DNA of 64,000 nt. Source: Zizania palustris. Taxonomy: Eukaryota; Streptophyta; Magnoliopsida; Poales; Poaceae. The notes below the pieces were generated by a model. It made no database searches and was not told the origin of the DNA. It saw nothing but the letters and a program-made list of their open reading frames with translations. Below, one piece after another: positions 52,807 to 64,000 of this stretch. How positions within the stretch are numbered: the stretch's first letter is position 1; each line of letters opens with the position of its first letter. The translations under genes and the position numbers were made by a program. Location of the stretch: NCBI GenBank assembly GCA_019279435.1, contig JAAALK010000082.1, positions 11,548,594 through 11,612,593 of the forward strand, read 5' to 3'.

Positions 52807-54310
52807 ACTACCATATAAACACACTTTAGTCACGAGTAATCACATATATTAGTGACGGGCATGTAACTACAATAGAAATGGTCTTTAGTGATGTAACTTT
52901 AGTGACAGATAAAAGACACACGTCAATAATACACTTGTAGTAATGGATTGTTTTACAAGTATCAACAATGCTACATTATTAGTGATGGGTCACAATAAGA
53001 CCCATCACTACATATGGAGCACCCCAATTAGTGACGGGTAATACAGTTACCCATCACAAAAGGTTGCCCCATATAGTGATGGTCTATGTTGAGGCCCATC
53101 ACTAAAGATGGGCCACCACATTAGTGATGGGTTGTAGTACCACCCGTTAGTAAAGAGTATTATTTTACCCACATTATCTGCAACCTTAGGCTACCTTTGG
53201 TGACGTCCTTATATGGATAGCCATCACTGATGATAAGTATATAAGTGTCTTAGGCACCAAGCTCCGGACTTAATGTTCCTAAGTCCCAACTGTAGCCGAC
53301 TTCATCATAATTGCCGACCGGCCACCACTACACACTACAGTTGCTTGCCACGCTGATGATGACCCACACCAATACGTGCTTCAGTGGACTGGCCCACACC
53401 GCAGCTAACATCAACGTCGTCCGACCCAAGGTATATTATTTCCTCCAATTTTAATCTAAAATCCTATTTTTGTATGACATAGTGAAATAATTAGAGTCAC
53501 ATCGCAACCGATTACGCCGTACATTATCTCTGTTTGGGAGTGTTGCATTATAAATATGACCGGGCAATTGATCATATTTATAGTAATATGCTCCCAAATT
53601 GTCCACGTACTTTATACAGTCCAAGGATGTATAGCCTGTGTAGTTGGACCATGCAGCTCGTACGGCTCTAGAGAGAGTTTCAGTGATGCCTACTTATTGT
53701 TCTGTCGATACACAACTCTCTCAACCCCAAGTTGGGATGTGTATTTGCAGAACAATGCGGAGATGCTGCCGAAATTCTATCTAGAACCGTATGGGACCAC
53801 ATGGTCTAACTAAACGGGACGCATACCCGCGGATGGGATTTAGGACATACCCTTGCCTATTAGTGCCTAGAGTTAAGAATACTATAATTACGACAAATCA
53901 TAAACTTGGATATATATATGATATGATGGTTGTTTTATTATTTAATAATTTGTAGATTGCAACAACAAGGAGCTAGAATATCTTAATTGTTGTACTTGCA
54001 ATGAATACTTCAGTGGGATGAAGGTTTTCATGAGTACTACTAGAGTAGACATGGAAGTTAGTGGAAAGACTGTAATGTGGTTTCTATGATATGACTATAG
54101 GAATGAGAAGAAGTTTACAAATTTAGAATATGTGTACGACCATTTGCTAAGACGTGGATTCAAGAAAGGATATTATATTTGGAATGAGCATGGCGAAGGA
54201 GAAAACAATGGTGAAGTATATCATATTGTAAGTAAGGATGAAGGTAGGGTCAGTGATACATATTACATGAGTAATAATAACATCAAAAGAAGGTGACATA
54301 CACCTAGGCA
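52806..54310 (+). mobile_element. CACTA copy 3, 5' fragment of another family
   Basis: CACTACCATATAAACACAC starts at 52806, followed by subterminal TAGTGATGGG and CCCATCACTA motifs in both orientations up to about 53230. At 54080-54200 the frame NLEYVYDHLLRRGFKKGYYI WNEHGE is the end of a transposase-associated domain, similar to FHLLKNGFVKNYYIWTKHGE of copy 2. No 3' inverted repeat was found and gypsy sequence takes over at about 54311. The 85-codon frame at 53556-53813 has no recognised motif. Confidence 0.6.
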
Positions 54311-54995
54311 TACTATTTGGACTCTGACAAGGACAATGACTCCGATCTAGAGGTCGATGTGCCCAAATGGTCTAGGAATAAGAAACAGGTCGCGTGCCCT
54401 TCAGTAAAATGTGTCGTCAAAGAAGAAAAGTATGACTTCGACATCAACAAGGCCGATAGAATATTCGACCTATTTCTCAAAGAGAAGCAGATCTAGTTGC
54501 CACCTAACCTCTTGATACCACCCGTCGATGAACTAAAGAAAAAGAAATATTGTAAGTGGCACAACTCCCTATCGCACCACACTAATGAATCCAAGGTGAA
54601 CCGATCCAATCGGCCGTGGAGAAAGGTCAAATCAAGTTCGATGATGGGAAGAAACCGATGAACATCGATGGGCATCCGTTCCCAGTCAACATGGTGCACG
54701 CACATCACGTTGGCAACCGAAACACAAGAAGAAGTAGGTGAGCTAATAAAAATGTCACTTCATCAGATCTCATCAACAAATATGAAGAGAAATCGAGAGG
54801 AGAGGTGGACACTGATCGCAGCTATAGTTACTCATAATTCAACCCTCATTGGAATTGCGAGTTATTCAGATTCTGTTGGAACAAAGGGGTACGCCTGCCG
54901 TGAATTTACAATTGTCCAAAGTGCGGCGTCAGACATGAGTCACAAGATGACCATTGGCCACATAACAGCAGGGAAAGACCATGTGATCAAGAAGC
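54311..54995 (+). pseudogene. Gypsy gag/protease linker region, left of A2
   Basis: Frames read KYDFDINKADRIFDLFLKEK, LPPNLLIPPVDELKKKKYCK, WHNSLSHHTNESKV, a signature found in unclassified gypsy polyproteins of rice, where a YCKWHNS...H...C knuckle precedes the protease; here the final Cys is Ser. 54890-54990 continues with CPKCGVRHESQDD in another frame. Several frame changes. A2 is inserted at GAAGC (54991-54995) and the element resumes at 57770. Confidence 0.65.
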
Positions 54996-55395
54996 TGATG
55001 AGGACATCCCTACCAATGATACAACCATACATGAATACAAAGATCCAATTATTCGAGTTCGAGCACGATGATTAAATCTCCAGGTCAACTCTTTTCTAAG
55101 TATCTTAGTATATTATCTTGGGAATAAATTACTACCTAATATTATTATTATTGTTAGGAACCATGGAGATGATGAGTGCAGCTTGAGTCTTTGCAATCGT
55201 ATACCACTCTCTTTGGAAGTCACCAACTAGTCAAGAATTATGCCACGACCAAGATTGTGCCATCCACTGACCTGCAATGGTAAGAACCTTGTAAGATTGT
55301 GGTAAGATGCTTGAGTGTGAGCGAGAACACCTTCCACTACCCAATAGTTGATAGGGATAATATTTTTTCTAAGTGTTTTTCCTTTTCTACTCACC

Positions 55396-56661
55396 ATGGC
55401 AGGTATGGAAGGTGCAACAAATCATAATCATGGTAACAATGTTTCTTCCATCAAAAGTAAGTTTACCATCGCATCTTTTTATGGTGAATATGATGCTAAA
55501 GAATAACTAGATTGGGAGATGACCGTAGAGCATAAATTTAACTTAAATCTAGTTACTGAACAATATAGAGTTAAACAAGCAACTGGTATGTTTAAAAATC
55601 GTGCTTTAATCTGGTGGGAAGATATAAGTGAACTTCAATTACAACCTGATACATGGGGTCATTTAAAAATAGTTATGCATTGTAAATTTGTCCCTCCTTC
55701 TTATCATCATTAATTGTGTAAGAAACTACAATGCTTAGTTCAAGGTAACATGTCTGTGAAAGAATATTATGCTGAGCTTCGAGAGAGCATGACCCATTGT
55801 GGTGTTGTGGTGCACTCGGAGGAAATGATGTGGCACTTCTATGATGGATTGAGGCATGAGATTCAAGATATCATTTATTATAAAGAATTTACTACTCTTA
55901 GTCATTTGTTCCATCTTACCATCATTGCAGATAAAGAATTGCAGGAACGACAGTACAAGGAAAGAGACTCCTATCGACCCCGAGTGACGAGCACACCGGT
56001 ACTAACAAAGCCTTTCTCTTCTTCAATTGTTCGTCATGCACCTGCACATGTACCTGCACAAACATCAGCAAGCATATAGCCTTCCATCTCTGCACTAGTT
56101 GAGGTATCAGGTAAAAAGTCCTTACAGGTACCCGTTGAGGTTGCTTCATCTGTTGAAATAATAGAACACCCTTTGCAATTTGATAATAATGCACTTCACC
56201 ATGATAGGACTAATAACTATACAATTGTGCATGAGGTTGTGAAATCTACTTTGTTACTTTCAACTTCTGATGAAATTGTTAAAGATGATATTGAGACGAC
56301 AACTAATGAGAGCAAACAACTTGATATTAGATCTTAAATTCAGCATGAAATCGAATTAAAAGATTCTTCTATCCTTGCACATAAAACTGATCAAACTGAA
56401 ATTCATAGTCAAGATGTGTGCTATGTTGTGATTTGTGAAACTCCTTATTATTCTCTTACTAATATAGTTTATAATTTGTCCCCAGTTATCACTAAGTATT
56501 TATCTCATATTGAGCTACATAAGTGTAAATTTGATATGCCTCTCGAGTTTTTATCTTATGTTGAGTTACATAAATATAAACTTGTCCTGTCTCCCAAGTT
56601 TTGGGATAGTTCCACATTTAACGATGCAGAATTGAAACCAACCATGGGAGCAAAAAATTAG
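55396..56661 (+). pseudogene. A2 gag plus conserved C-terminal extension, one frame with four stops
   Basis: A single reading frame of 422 codons from ATG 55396 (MAGMEGATNHNHGNNVSSIK) to the stop at 56659-56661, broken only by stops at 55504, 55711, 56077 and 56335. Residues 35-215 are a gypsy retrotrans_gag domain (LDWEMTVEHKF, FKNRALIWWEDI, LVQGNMSVKEYYAELRESMT, EIQDIIYYKEFTTLSHLFHL). Residues about 235-420 form the extension shared with A1 (ALHHDRTNNYTIVHEVVKST, DEIVKDDIETTTNESKQLDI, VCYVVICETPYYSLTNIVY, YVELHKYKLVLSPKFWDSST); I recognise no zinc knuckle, protease or RT in it. The start fits A1 and the leader layout. Confidence 0.88.
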
Positions 56662-56959
56662 TATGAGTCGAGGACGACTCTATTTAAGAGGGGGAGAATG
56701 ATGAGAACATCACCAGTTGGGATAGGAACATGATTGTGAGGAAACAAGTTAAGGTGCATGTTTTCCATGTTAGATTTAATTTTTATATATTTGAACTTCA
56801 GATGCTACACCATGAGATGCATTCATTTTCAATTTCAGAAATACTTTCTTGGATTAATAGAAGAGATGCATCTATATGGAACTCTTGTATTATCATGGAA
56901 GTTGATTGGGGACCAATAGACGTTGAGTCGAGGACGACCGCAAATCAAGAAGGGGAGGA

Positions 56960-57769
56960 TGTTGAGGACATCCCTACTAATGATACAACCATACATGAAT
57001 ACCAAGATCCAATTATTTGAGTCCGAGCACGACGATTAAATCTCTAGGTCAACTCGTTTCTAAGTATCTTAGTATATTATCTTGGGAATAAATTACTATC
57101 TAATATTATTATTATTATTGTTAGGAACCATGGAGATGATGAAAATCACTTGGAGATAAACAAAGAGTTGGAGAAGATTGCACTAAAATCATCGCCCAAG
57201 CCGCATACGAACTCTGTTTTTGACGTTTCACCCAAACACGGAAATATAACTTAATAACCTTTCCAATGCCACCTGTTTAATCTCAAAATTCATTCTAGAT
57301 CAATGGGAATCATCAAAACAAGATAGAGTCCAGAATTTGTCAACATGTTGTTTTCTGCGTTATTGGGACTTTGGGCCGTGTATCCAGTTGAGCCCATTAG
57401 GGGTGCGTCCCAAACTACTATATAAGGTGTTTCTACAGCCATCTAGGGTTTTTGGGTTTAGTTTATACGTTGCTTTGATAGCCGCCGCTTTGCCGGATTT
57501 GTAAGTGAACCCCAATTCGTAGATTCCAATAGAATTTTCAGTTCGATTGTGTTTTCTGCGTTCTTGCTTGTGTTCTTCGATTTGCAGGCAAGGATTAGCC
57601 TTCTTGGCGAGGTCAATTAGGCTGTGCTTGGTTGATAACCAACGGAGCAGTGGTGTAGCGATTGCAAGGTCCAATCCGTGGATCAAAAGCCAGATCGTCA
57701 ACGTTGAGTTCTCCACAAATCGTTGTTTATCCCTCACCTGACGGAAGATCCAGCACCCCTCCTCTATCA
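56960..57769 (+). repeat. A2 3' LTR (810 bp)
   Basis: TGTTGAGGACATCCC to CTCTATCA; matches the A1 LTRs with a gap of about 75 bp near 57178. Confidence 0.92.
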
Positions 57770-59147
57770 GAAGCCATTCGCCAGACGTTTTCACCACCAA
57801 GGGTGTCAGTGCTCAGAAGGATTGGCCTCGTCAACATTGAGGATGATGGCCAACCAACCGGTGGTAAGACCACACCAGAAAATCCACAGTGTTTCCCCAA
57901 TGGGATTTTCACAAGCAGCTAGAAGTGAAGAGTACAATGACTACGGTAGAGAGAGCTGAAGGCACACAGGTGCGACGACGAAACTAATCGGCCCCAGATG
58001 ATTAAAAGTGAATGACGAGTAAAAGATAAGACCAATCATGAAAACAAGAAGGACGCAGTGGTAAGCATGATTTTCTTTCTCCCTAGAGAGTATCTAGCAT
58101 CTTCTGAAGGCACCATAGGTCAGACTGATACGATGGATCAACTAGTGTTTGCTCCACAACAAACAGTTTTTGATAAGCCCGAGGACCCTAGGCATCAACA
58201 CCTAAGACCTCTATACGTTAGAGGTTAGGTCAACGGGAAGCCGATGTCCAAGATGATGATAGACGAAGGGGTAGCTGTCAACTTAATGCCATATGCCAAC
58301 TTCTGTAAAGGTAGGAAAAACATTGGAAGACCTCATCGAAACTAATATGGTATTAAGGGACTTTAGAGGCAACTTGTTAGACACGATGTGAGTACTAAAC
58401 ACAGAACTGACGGTTGGGAGCAAGACAATGCCAGCCATATTCTTCATCATTGAGGGAAAAGGATCTTACAGTCTGTTGCTGGGATGAGATTGGATTCATG
58501 CAAACTGCTATGTCCCAGTAACGAGGCACCAAAGCCTGATGCAGTGGGTCAGTGATCAAGTGGAAACAATCCCCACCGATAAATCGGTGAACATAGCGAC
58601 AACCAATTTATCAGTGTGGGAGATGGAAGAAGTTGTCGGTCTTTCGGGGAAGGCATGGCATTGCAATTTTCTTGAAGTATCAGGTGATGGAGTCAAACCA
58701 ATTAGCAAAGAACTGCCTAAGCTCACCTTTTGAAGACGACATCAACACAACTAAAAGTGTACTCGGTCAATGTTTCACTGTAACCGATGAACTACAGGAG
58801 GCAGACATCGGACTTGGCGACAGACCAAGGCCAACCTTCATAAGCACCAAGATTCCCCGATGAAGCACAAAGTATACTGATGATGTTACTTCGGAGATAT
58901 CAGAAAGGTTCGAACAAGAAGTACTTGGAGAAATATTTTCTGATCGACCGAAAAAATGCCGAAAGATCTACGCACGAAATAGGCGAAGACAATAGTATCA
59001 CCTTCAGATGGCCGATGCTAAAGCATTGCCCTTAGACACAGAAAGCTCAATATCAAGCTAGGGAATCGATGATAATATATAATGTTTTACATCAGATGCC
59101 AATATAGGGAGATGTCAAATAAAAGCATGGCGGATGCCTTCAATTGC
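57770..59147 (+). pseudogene. Gypsy protease region, right of A2
   Basis: Continues the element interrupted by A2. 58195-58300 gives HLRPLYVRG, NGKPMSKMMIDEGVAVNLMP: the retropepsin motif DGG/DGA is altered to DEG. Later pieces (58435-58760, GRDWIHANC-like region, SVNIATTNLSVWEMEEV, AWHCNFLEVSGDG) follow the order of unclassified rice gypsy polyproteins. Many frame changes; RT was not found. Confidence 0.6.
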
Positions 59148-59438
59148 CTACAATCGGATTGTGTCGACGCTCCAAAGAATAGAACGGTCTTCGACATCCG
59201 AGCTGGGGATGTCTCGGAGGGCGTGGCATCGGCGCTGAGCGAGGTGGATGGCATCGGTGAGTTGGCGTCTTTGGGCCTCGATCCTATCCATAAGGGAGGC
59301 CAGGGTGCTTTCCTTCGCGGTAATCCTCACCCGTACTCCATCCAACCTCGGGGATAGATTAGCTTCCTTCGTCCGAAGTTGGTCAAGTTCCTGCGATATG
59401 ACCGATGACTCGCCCTAGAGCTGATCTAGAAGGGTGCT
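59148..59438 (-). pseudogene. Coiled-coil fragment of a retroelement accessory protein
   Basis: The reverse strand reads SQELDQLRTKEANLSPRLDG, RITAKESTLASLMDRIEAQR, RQLTDAIHLAQRRCHALRDI, SVDTIRL, a heptad-rich tail like those at the C-terminus of plant gypsy-associated PF04195 or mobile-domain proteins. Only one stop is seen upstream. Cut by the Tat LTR at 59439. Confidence 0.45.
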
Positions 59439-59929
59439 TGTTGAGGGGAAATACTTCATCCCCAAAACCTTTAAGATCAAGAGACAAAGACAACTTATGT
59501 AGTTCTAAGACAGAAGCTTGTCCCCAAGCTGAAGTTTCAAAGCTAAAGGGTCCTCTGAACCCCAATTCGGAGATACCCTCCGAAGGCTCGGTCTCTATGG
59601 TGTGTAATAGCAAGACTGACGTGGCATCTGCTTTATCTATCCTTTTCGGACACATTTTACTATTTTAGCCCTATTCGAGGTACCAAATAGTTTCCACTGT
59701 GTCAGTTGTAATTTAGGGGTAAAAATGTATTTTCCTTAGAGTTTTTACCTATAAATACCCCCTTTCTCACCTTGTAATAGGCATCGAATACTCAGATATT
59801 TAATACACAACTTCGAACTACTTCGAGCTACTATCCTATTCGGAGGCTTGAGATAGTTTGCTTCACAAACTCTTTGTTTGTTAGTTCTTAAACTTAGAGA
59901 ACCTGTTAGCATAATATTTTATGCCAACA
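59439..59929 (+). repeat. Tat 5' LTR (491 bp)
   Basis: TGTTGAGGGGAAATAC to ATGCCAACA; TATAAATA at 59750-59757. Confidence 0.85.
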
Positions 59930-59949
59930 GTTGGCACCGTCCGTGGGGA
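59930..59949 (+). promoter_or_regulatory. Tat primer-binding site
   Basis: GTTGGCACCGTCCGTGGGGA directly follows the LTR, as at 28477 and 50839. Confidence 0.7.
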
Positions 59950-60135
59950 ACCTAGTTCTAAAAGATAGTTCTTCGCCACTAACTACACTTTGAAGAGCAC
60001 TTGCGGAGGGAGCTTCGGAGTCTTAGGATTCAGCGCACCCTTCAGTAAGGGGCTTCCTAGTGTAACTAAAAGGCTTTTTCTCGCCTTCCCAAATCATTCG
60101 AAGTCTTTGGTCTTCAGACCTTAACTTCGTTAACC

Positions 60136-61240
60136 ATGCCTCCCAAGAAGAGCCTAGGCACTGATCCTCTTTGAATGTCCCCTCGGACCAACGGTGTAGG
60201 ACGCTCAGTCATTCCACCAACTCCCGAAGGGGTCATCATACCTCGAGCACCAAGAGGTCCCCAAGCAGCTCCCTCGGTGCTTCTAACTGATTACCCCAGT
60301 TACCAAGACCTAGAGATCCCCTCCAGAGGAGATGAAGACCTTCCCGAGGACGCGGCTACCCAGGTAGTGCGGCTTCAGGAGGAGGTAGCAAGGTGGAGGC
60401 AAGAGACTGTAGATAGAATTCACCCTCAAGCCTTCGCTCCTGCTCCGGAGGTGCCCCAACACGATGGTCCTGTTAATTGTCCCGAAGCTCTTCGAGTCCT
60501 AGAGGAAGCCGAGAATGCATCCTTCAATGACAAGTCTCCATTGCATCTGGACTTGCAGAAAGTGCCCTTCGACCCAGGTTCAAGGCCTCAAAGTTTCACA
60601 AATACTCTGGTAGGTCTGACCCCGGAGAGTTCTCTCGTTCGTATGCCTTGGCAATAGAAGCTAGTGGAGGGGTGCGGAACACGATGGTGAAGTGCTTCCT
60701 CCTCGCACTGGAAGGTGTGGCTCTCCGATGGTTCTGGTCTCTAAAGCCAAGATCGATCAAGTCATGGGAGCAGCTGAAGAGGAAGTTTGTGAGTAACTTC
60801 CAGGGTACGTTCGTAGCCCCAATGTCAACCAGAAGTTTGTTCTAGGTGAAGAAGCAAGCAGGGGAGACCCTTCGGGAATATTTTACATGCTTCGCCCAAA
60901 CCAAGTCTCATATTAAAGGCTTATTTACCTCTTCAGTAGTTGATGCAGCACGCGAAGGGGTGTTGAACCCAGACCTCCTCAGCAAACTTCACCAGAAGCC
61001 GGTGTCGTCTGTGGCATAGCTAATGACATAATTTGAACAGTATGCCAAGGCAGAGGAAGGTTGCCTCCGAAGAATTGTGACACCTGCACCAGCCCTTCAA
61101 GAAGTGAAGATGGAGCCAGAAGTCCCGACTCCTCTGCAAGCCCCCTTGATAATCGCTTCAATGATCATAGACGGGGAAAAAAGCACTTCCCCTCTGAGGG
61201 GTTGAATATTGCACCCTCTGCCCCGAAGATGCCTTTCAAC
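60136..61240 (+). pseudogene. Tat gag, broken
   Basis: ATG 60136 gives MPPKKSLGTDPL and then TGA (60172-60174); the same frame continues to 60655 with a Pro-rich N-terminus and a helical segment (EEVARWRQETVDRI, ALRVLEEAENASFNDKSPLH). A frame change near 60610 leads into the retrotrans_gag core: NTMVKCFLLALEGVALRWFW, SWEQLKRKFVSNFQGTF, ETLREYFTCFAQTKSHIKGL, VVDAAREGVLNPDLLSKLHQ. Stops at 60843-60845 and about 61018. The basic and zinc-knuckle part (61040-61340, FFCCVHGENRSHDTKDCKS) needs further frame changes. Confidence 0.8.
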
Positions 61241-61340
61241 TTTCAATAGGCGCAAGCTAACAAGGCTAGTACATCGAAGACCCAAGAGAGAACGGCTGGC
61301 AGGCGTCAAACCTTCTTCTGTTGTGTGCATGGCGAAAATA

Positions 61341-63600
61341 GAAGCCATGACACAAAAGATTGCAAGTCTGTATTGACCCTTCAGGGCGAGTACTTAGGAC
61401 GAAGCTCAGGGCGAGGTACTTCGGACCAAGCCCCTCCAGCAGTGCGTTCGGAGCTCGTGCAAGCCGTGACTCGGGCCAGAAACCCCGAAGCATCGATGCA
61501 ACTCCCGGTGGCCAATATTATGCTGAAGTAGGAGGATCCTCCGTAACATGCAGGAGGATCCTCTATAACATGTCGAAATTGCAGCGAAGAGACTATGTCC
61601 ACGAAGTAGGGCACATAGGGACCTCGAGTTCAGCGGCAGAAATGCTGAGTGGTCTCATGTACCTATTTCTTTTACTACCAATGATGCCGCGGTGGTGAAA
61701 TTCCCCCATGCTGACCCCCTTGTTATTTCAGCCGATATAGCAGGAGTTGAAGTCCAAAGGATATTGGTGGACGGTGGAAGCTCTGCAGATATACTCTTCA
61801 ACCATGCCTTCGACCAGATGTGCATACCCCGAAGACACCTACTTTCGGCAGCTCGCCCACTCCAAGTTTTAGCAGGTCCTCCTCTCGATGCCCTCGACCA
61901 GATAGCTCTCAAGGTCGCCTTTGGAGAGGTACCCCTGGCTAGAGTTGAAGAGGTTATCTTCGATGTCGTCGATGCCCCGTATGCCTATAATGCAATCTTC
62001 AAGAGTGGAATGTTGAACCAGTTCGGAGCTATAGCACATCATAACTATTTATGTCTCAAAATGCCCACGCAAGGTGGAGTCCTCAATATTTCAAGAGACC
62101 AAGCTGCAGCCCGAAGAGCGGAGTACGGCCAGGGTCTACCTCTGGACCCTCGGCAGGTGAATAGTGTGCTGGAGAACACGGAGGAAGCTTCGGGGTCCTC
62201 AGACCCCTCGAAGGGCCCTTCCCTAAAGCCAAGCCTAGAAGTATCTACTTCGCTGGAGGAAGTAGTTAAAGGAAACTTGGATATCTTCGCCTGGACTGAC
62301 GAGGATATCCCTAGAGTTAATCGGATCATCATCGAGCACAGTTTGCTTATCAACCCGAAGGCTAGGCCAGTGCGCCAGGGGCTCCGCAAGTTATCAACAG
62401 AAAGGGCAGACCTCGCCAAGGCGGAGGTGGAGAAGTTGCTAAGGGAAGGAATTATCAGGGATGTAGCCCACACGGAGTGGTTGGCTAACCCATTTTTTGT
62501 CAAGAAAAAGGGCTCCGGCAAGTGGCGCATGTGCATTGATTTCACGTCACTGAATAAAGCATGCCCGCGAGACCCCTACTGTATGACCCGAATAGATCAG
62601 CTTGTGGACTCTACGACTGGCTCTGAATTGTTAAGCTTCCTGGATGCATACTCCGGTTATCATCAGGTATGGCTAAAGAACGAAGATGAAGCCAAGACGA
62701 GTTTTATAACTCCCTCCGAAGTATTTTGCTATGTTCGAATGCCTTTTGGCTTGTGGAATGCCCGAGCCACCTTCTCACGTCTTATAGCTAAGACTCTAGG
62801 TCACCATATAGGCTGAAATGTCGAAGCCTATATGGATGACATTGTAATAAAGAGTGTTGTAAAGCACCATAATACCCTAGACTTAGCTAAAACCTTTGAG
62901 AGCCTCCGAGCATGTGGAGTTCGCCTCAACCCTGAAAAATGTATATTCGCGGTGCAAGCAGGAAAACTGCTAGGGTACTTAGTTTCGAGTAGAGGAATCA
63001 AAGCTAGCCTGATATAGATAAGCGCACTAAAAAGAATGGCTCCACTAGAAAATCTGAAGCAGGTCCAGAAGCTGACAGGAAGGCTTGCAGCCCTCAGACA
63101 ATTCCTGGCCAGATCAGTCGAGCGAAGCCTCCCAATTTTTAAAGCTCTAAAGGGGTCCGAAAGTTTCAAGTGGACGTCGGAGTGCCAGAATATATTCGAT
63201 GAAATTAAAGATTATCTTGGAATTTTTTCAACACTTACTATGCCCCTCCTAGAAGAAAATCTCCTTCTTTATCTTGCAGCAACAGGCTCCATAGTAAGTG
63301 TAGTGCTGGTTAGGGAAGTTGAACTTAAAGGAAAACTGGTGCAAAACCCAGTCTACTTCGTCTCAGAAGCTTTGTCTGGAGCAAAGACAAGATACTCTGA
63401 CCTCAAAAAATTTGCTTATGCTTTGGTAATGGCCTCGCGAAAGCTAAGGCATTAACTCTTAGCACATAATCTCATTGTTCCTACCTCATATCCCCTTGAT
63501 GATATGCTTTGGAGCAAAGATTGCATGGGTAGGATCGGAAAATGGGCTATCGAGCTAGACCCTTTGGTATTTCCTTCACGGCAAGAACATCTATCAAGTC
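61341..63600 (+). pseudogene. Tat pol: protease, reverse transcriptase, RNase H
   Basis: From 61692 one frame runs to 63455 with only stops at 62814-62816, 63015-63017 and 63453-63455. Protease: VEVQRILVDGGSSADILF with an intact DGGSSAD (about 61770). RT: WLANPFFVKKKGSGKWRMCI, DFTSLNKACPRDPY, LLSFLDAYSGYHQVWL, SEVFCYVRMPFGLWNARATF and an intact YMDD at 62829-62840. Connection and RNase H: LTGRLAALRQFLARSVERSL, AATGSIVSVVLVREV, NPVYFVSEALSGAKTRYSDL. 61341-61690 is the gag-protease linker with mixed frames. Enzymes act in cDNA synthesis in virus-like particles; here the stops prevent a full product as read. Confidence 0.92.
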
Positions 63601-64000
63601 TCAAATCATAGCTAATTTCGTGGCCGAGTGGACTCCATCCGCAGTTTGGGCTCCAGAAGAACCCTCCGAGGGTCTATGGACGATATTTTCCGATGGAGCC
63701 TATTAGGCATCTGGTTCCGGAGCTGGAGCTGTGATAATATTGCAATTAGGGCAGAAGGCTATGTATTCTGCGAGGCTCAACTTTAAGACCACCAACAACA
63801 TCACAAAGTATGAAGGGATCCTGCTAGGCCTCCGAAAGGCAAAGGCACTTGGAGCAGCAAGTATTATAATAAAAACAGATTCCCAAGTCATCGTAGGGCA
63901 TGTTGACAAGAGCTTTCAAGTCAGGAATATGTATCTTGCAAAGTATTTAGAAGAAATCTGCAAGACCGAAGTAATGTTTAAAGGATTTTCTGTTCGAAGT
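63601..64000 (+). pseudogene. Second, archaeal-like RNase H of the Tat element (runs off window)
   Basis: WTIFSDGAY, a stop at about 63702, then ASGSGAGAVIILQLGQKAMY, YEGILLGLRKAKALGAASII, TDSQVIVGHVDKSFQVRNMY. The D...E...D pattern and the GSGAGAV.. motif mark the extra RNase H typical of Tat elements. A frame change lies near 63610. Integrase would follow outside the window. Confidence 0.82.

Larger units (their letters stand above)
54996..57769 (+). mobile_element. A2: second gag-only gypsy copy, deleted 5' LTR
   Basis: Perfect duplications GAAGC (54991-54995, 57770-57774). The 5' LTR keeps only its first 180 bp (54996-55175), then jumps to the leader at GTGCAGCTTGAGTC, losing the rest of the LTR and the primer site. 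The 3' LTR 56960-57769 (810 bp) lacks about 75 bp relative to A1. The interior holds gag plus extension (55396-56661) and the double polypurine arrangement. Same family as A1; no pol. Confidence 0.92.
59439..64000 (+). mobile_element. Tat-type Ty3/gypsy element, 5' half
   Basis: 5' LTR 59439-59929, Tat primer site, gag, protease, RT, RNase H and a second archaeal-like RNase H in order; the rest (integrase, 3' LTR) lies beyond the window. The base left of the LTR is GTGCT (59434-59438), one half of a possible duplication. Domain order and dual RNase H identify the Tat lineage. Few stops remain in pol, so it is younger than most elements here. Confidence 0.9.

Noticed and set aside
53556..53813. 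85-codon open frame
   Set aside because: No recognised motif and no conservation visible in the other CACTA copies.
1..64000. Intact host genes
   Set aside because: Every region with recognisable coding content belongs to a transposable element; no non-element protein family was recognised.

Overview
The window is plant nuclear DNA made almost entirely of nested transposable elements; I found no intact host gene. Ty1/copia elements of the SIRE/Maximus type, Ty3/gypsy elements of the Tat type (with the extra archaeal-like RNase H and an antisense accessory gene), two CACTA elements with a ULP1-like protease gene, and a short MITE with TTA target duplications point to a grass with a large, repeat-rich genome. 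The grass assignment is inference from element families.

Layout. 1-5387: pieces of SIRE-like copia elements (a reverse LTR, a gag remnant, a 3' tail, an LTR-like block, a second gag). 5388-12779: CACTA copy 1, missing its 5' end. 12780-13472: a reverse-strand copia reverse-transcriptase scrap. 13473-49122: one gag-only gypsy element (called A1 here), with 886/885-bp LTRs and target duplication CCATG, swollen to 35.6 kb by insertions: CACTA copy 2 (14994-24640, duplication AAA), a solo LTR (25350-26744, GTATG) and a Tat-type gypsy (27610-47793, AGCTA). The Tat element itself holds a full SIRE copia (29185-40841, CCAGG/CTAGG) and a solo LTR (42459-44492, CTTTA). The SIRE element carries a same-family solo LTR in reverse orientation inside its gag (31152-32799, CCATC). 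The deepest stack is thus A1 > Tat > SIRE > solo LTR.

49123-59438: a gypsy leader, a Tat LTR, a reverse gypsy gag, a 468-bp fold-back, the start of a third CACTA, and a decayed gypsy gag/protease region split by a second gag-only copy (A2, 54996-57769, duplication GAAGC). 59439-64000: the 5' half of a Tat gypsy whose protease and YMDD reverse transcriptase are nearly intact, running off the window.

Almost every coding region has stops, frameshifts or deletions, so they are listed as pseudogenes. The elements most worth a second look are a four-unit hairpin array with covarying stem positions in CACTA copy 2, an antisense Tat gene with its own TATA box, a gag-only element with an unfamiliar conserved C-terminal extension, and a hairpin plus sequence block shared at the start of otherwise divergent SIRE-group LTRs.
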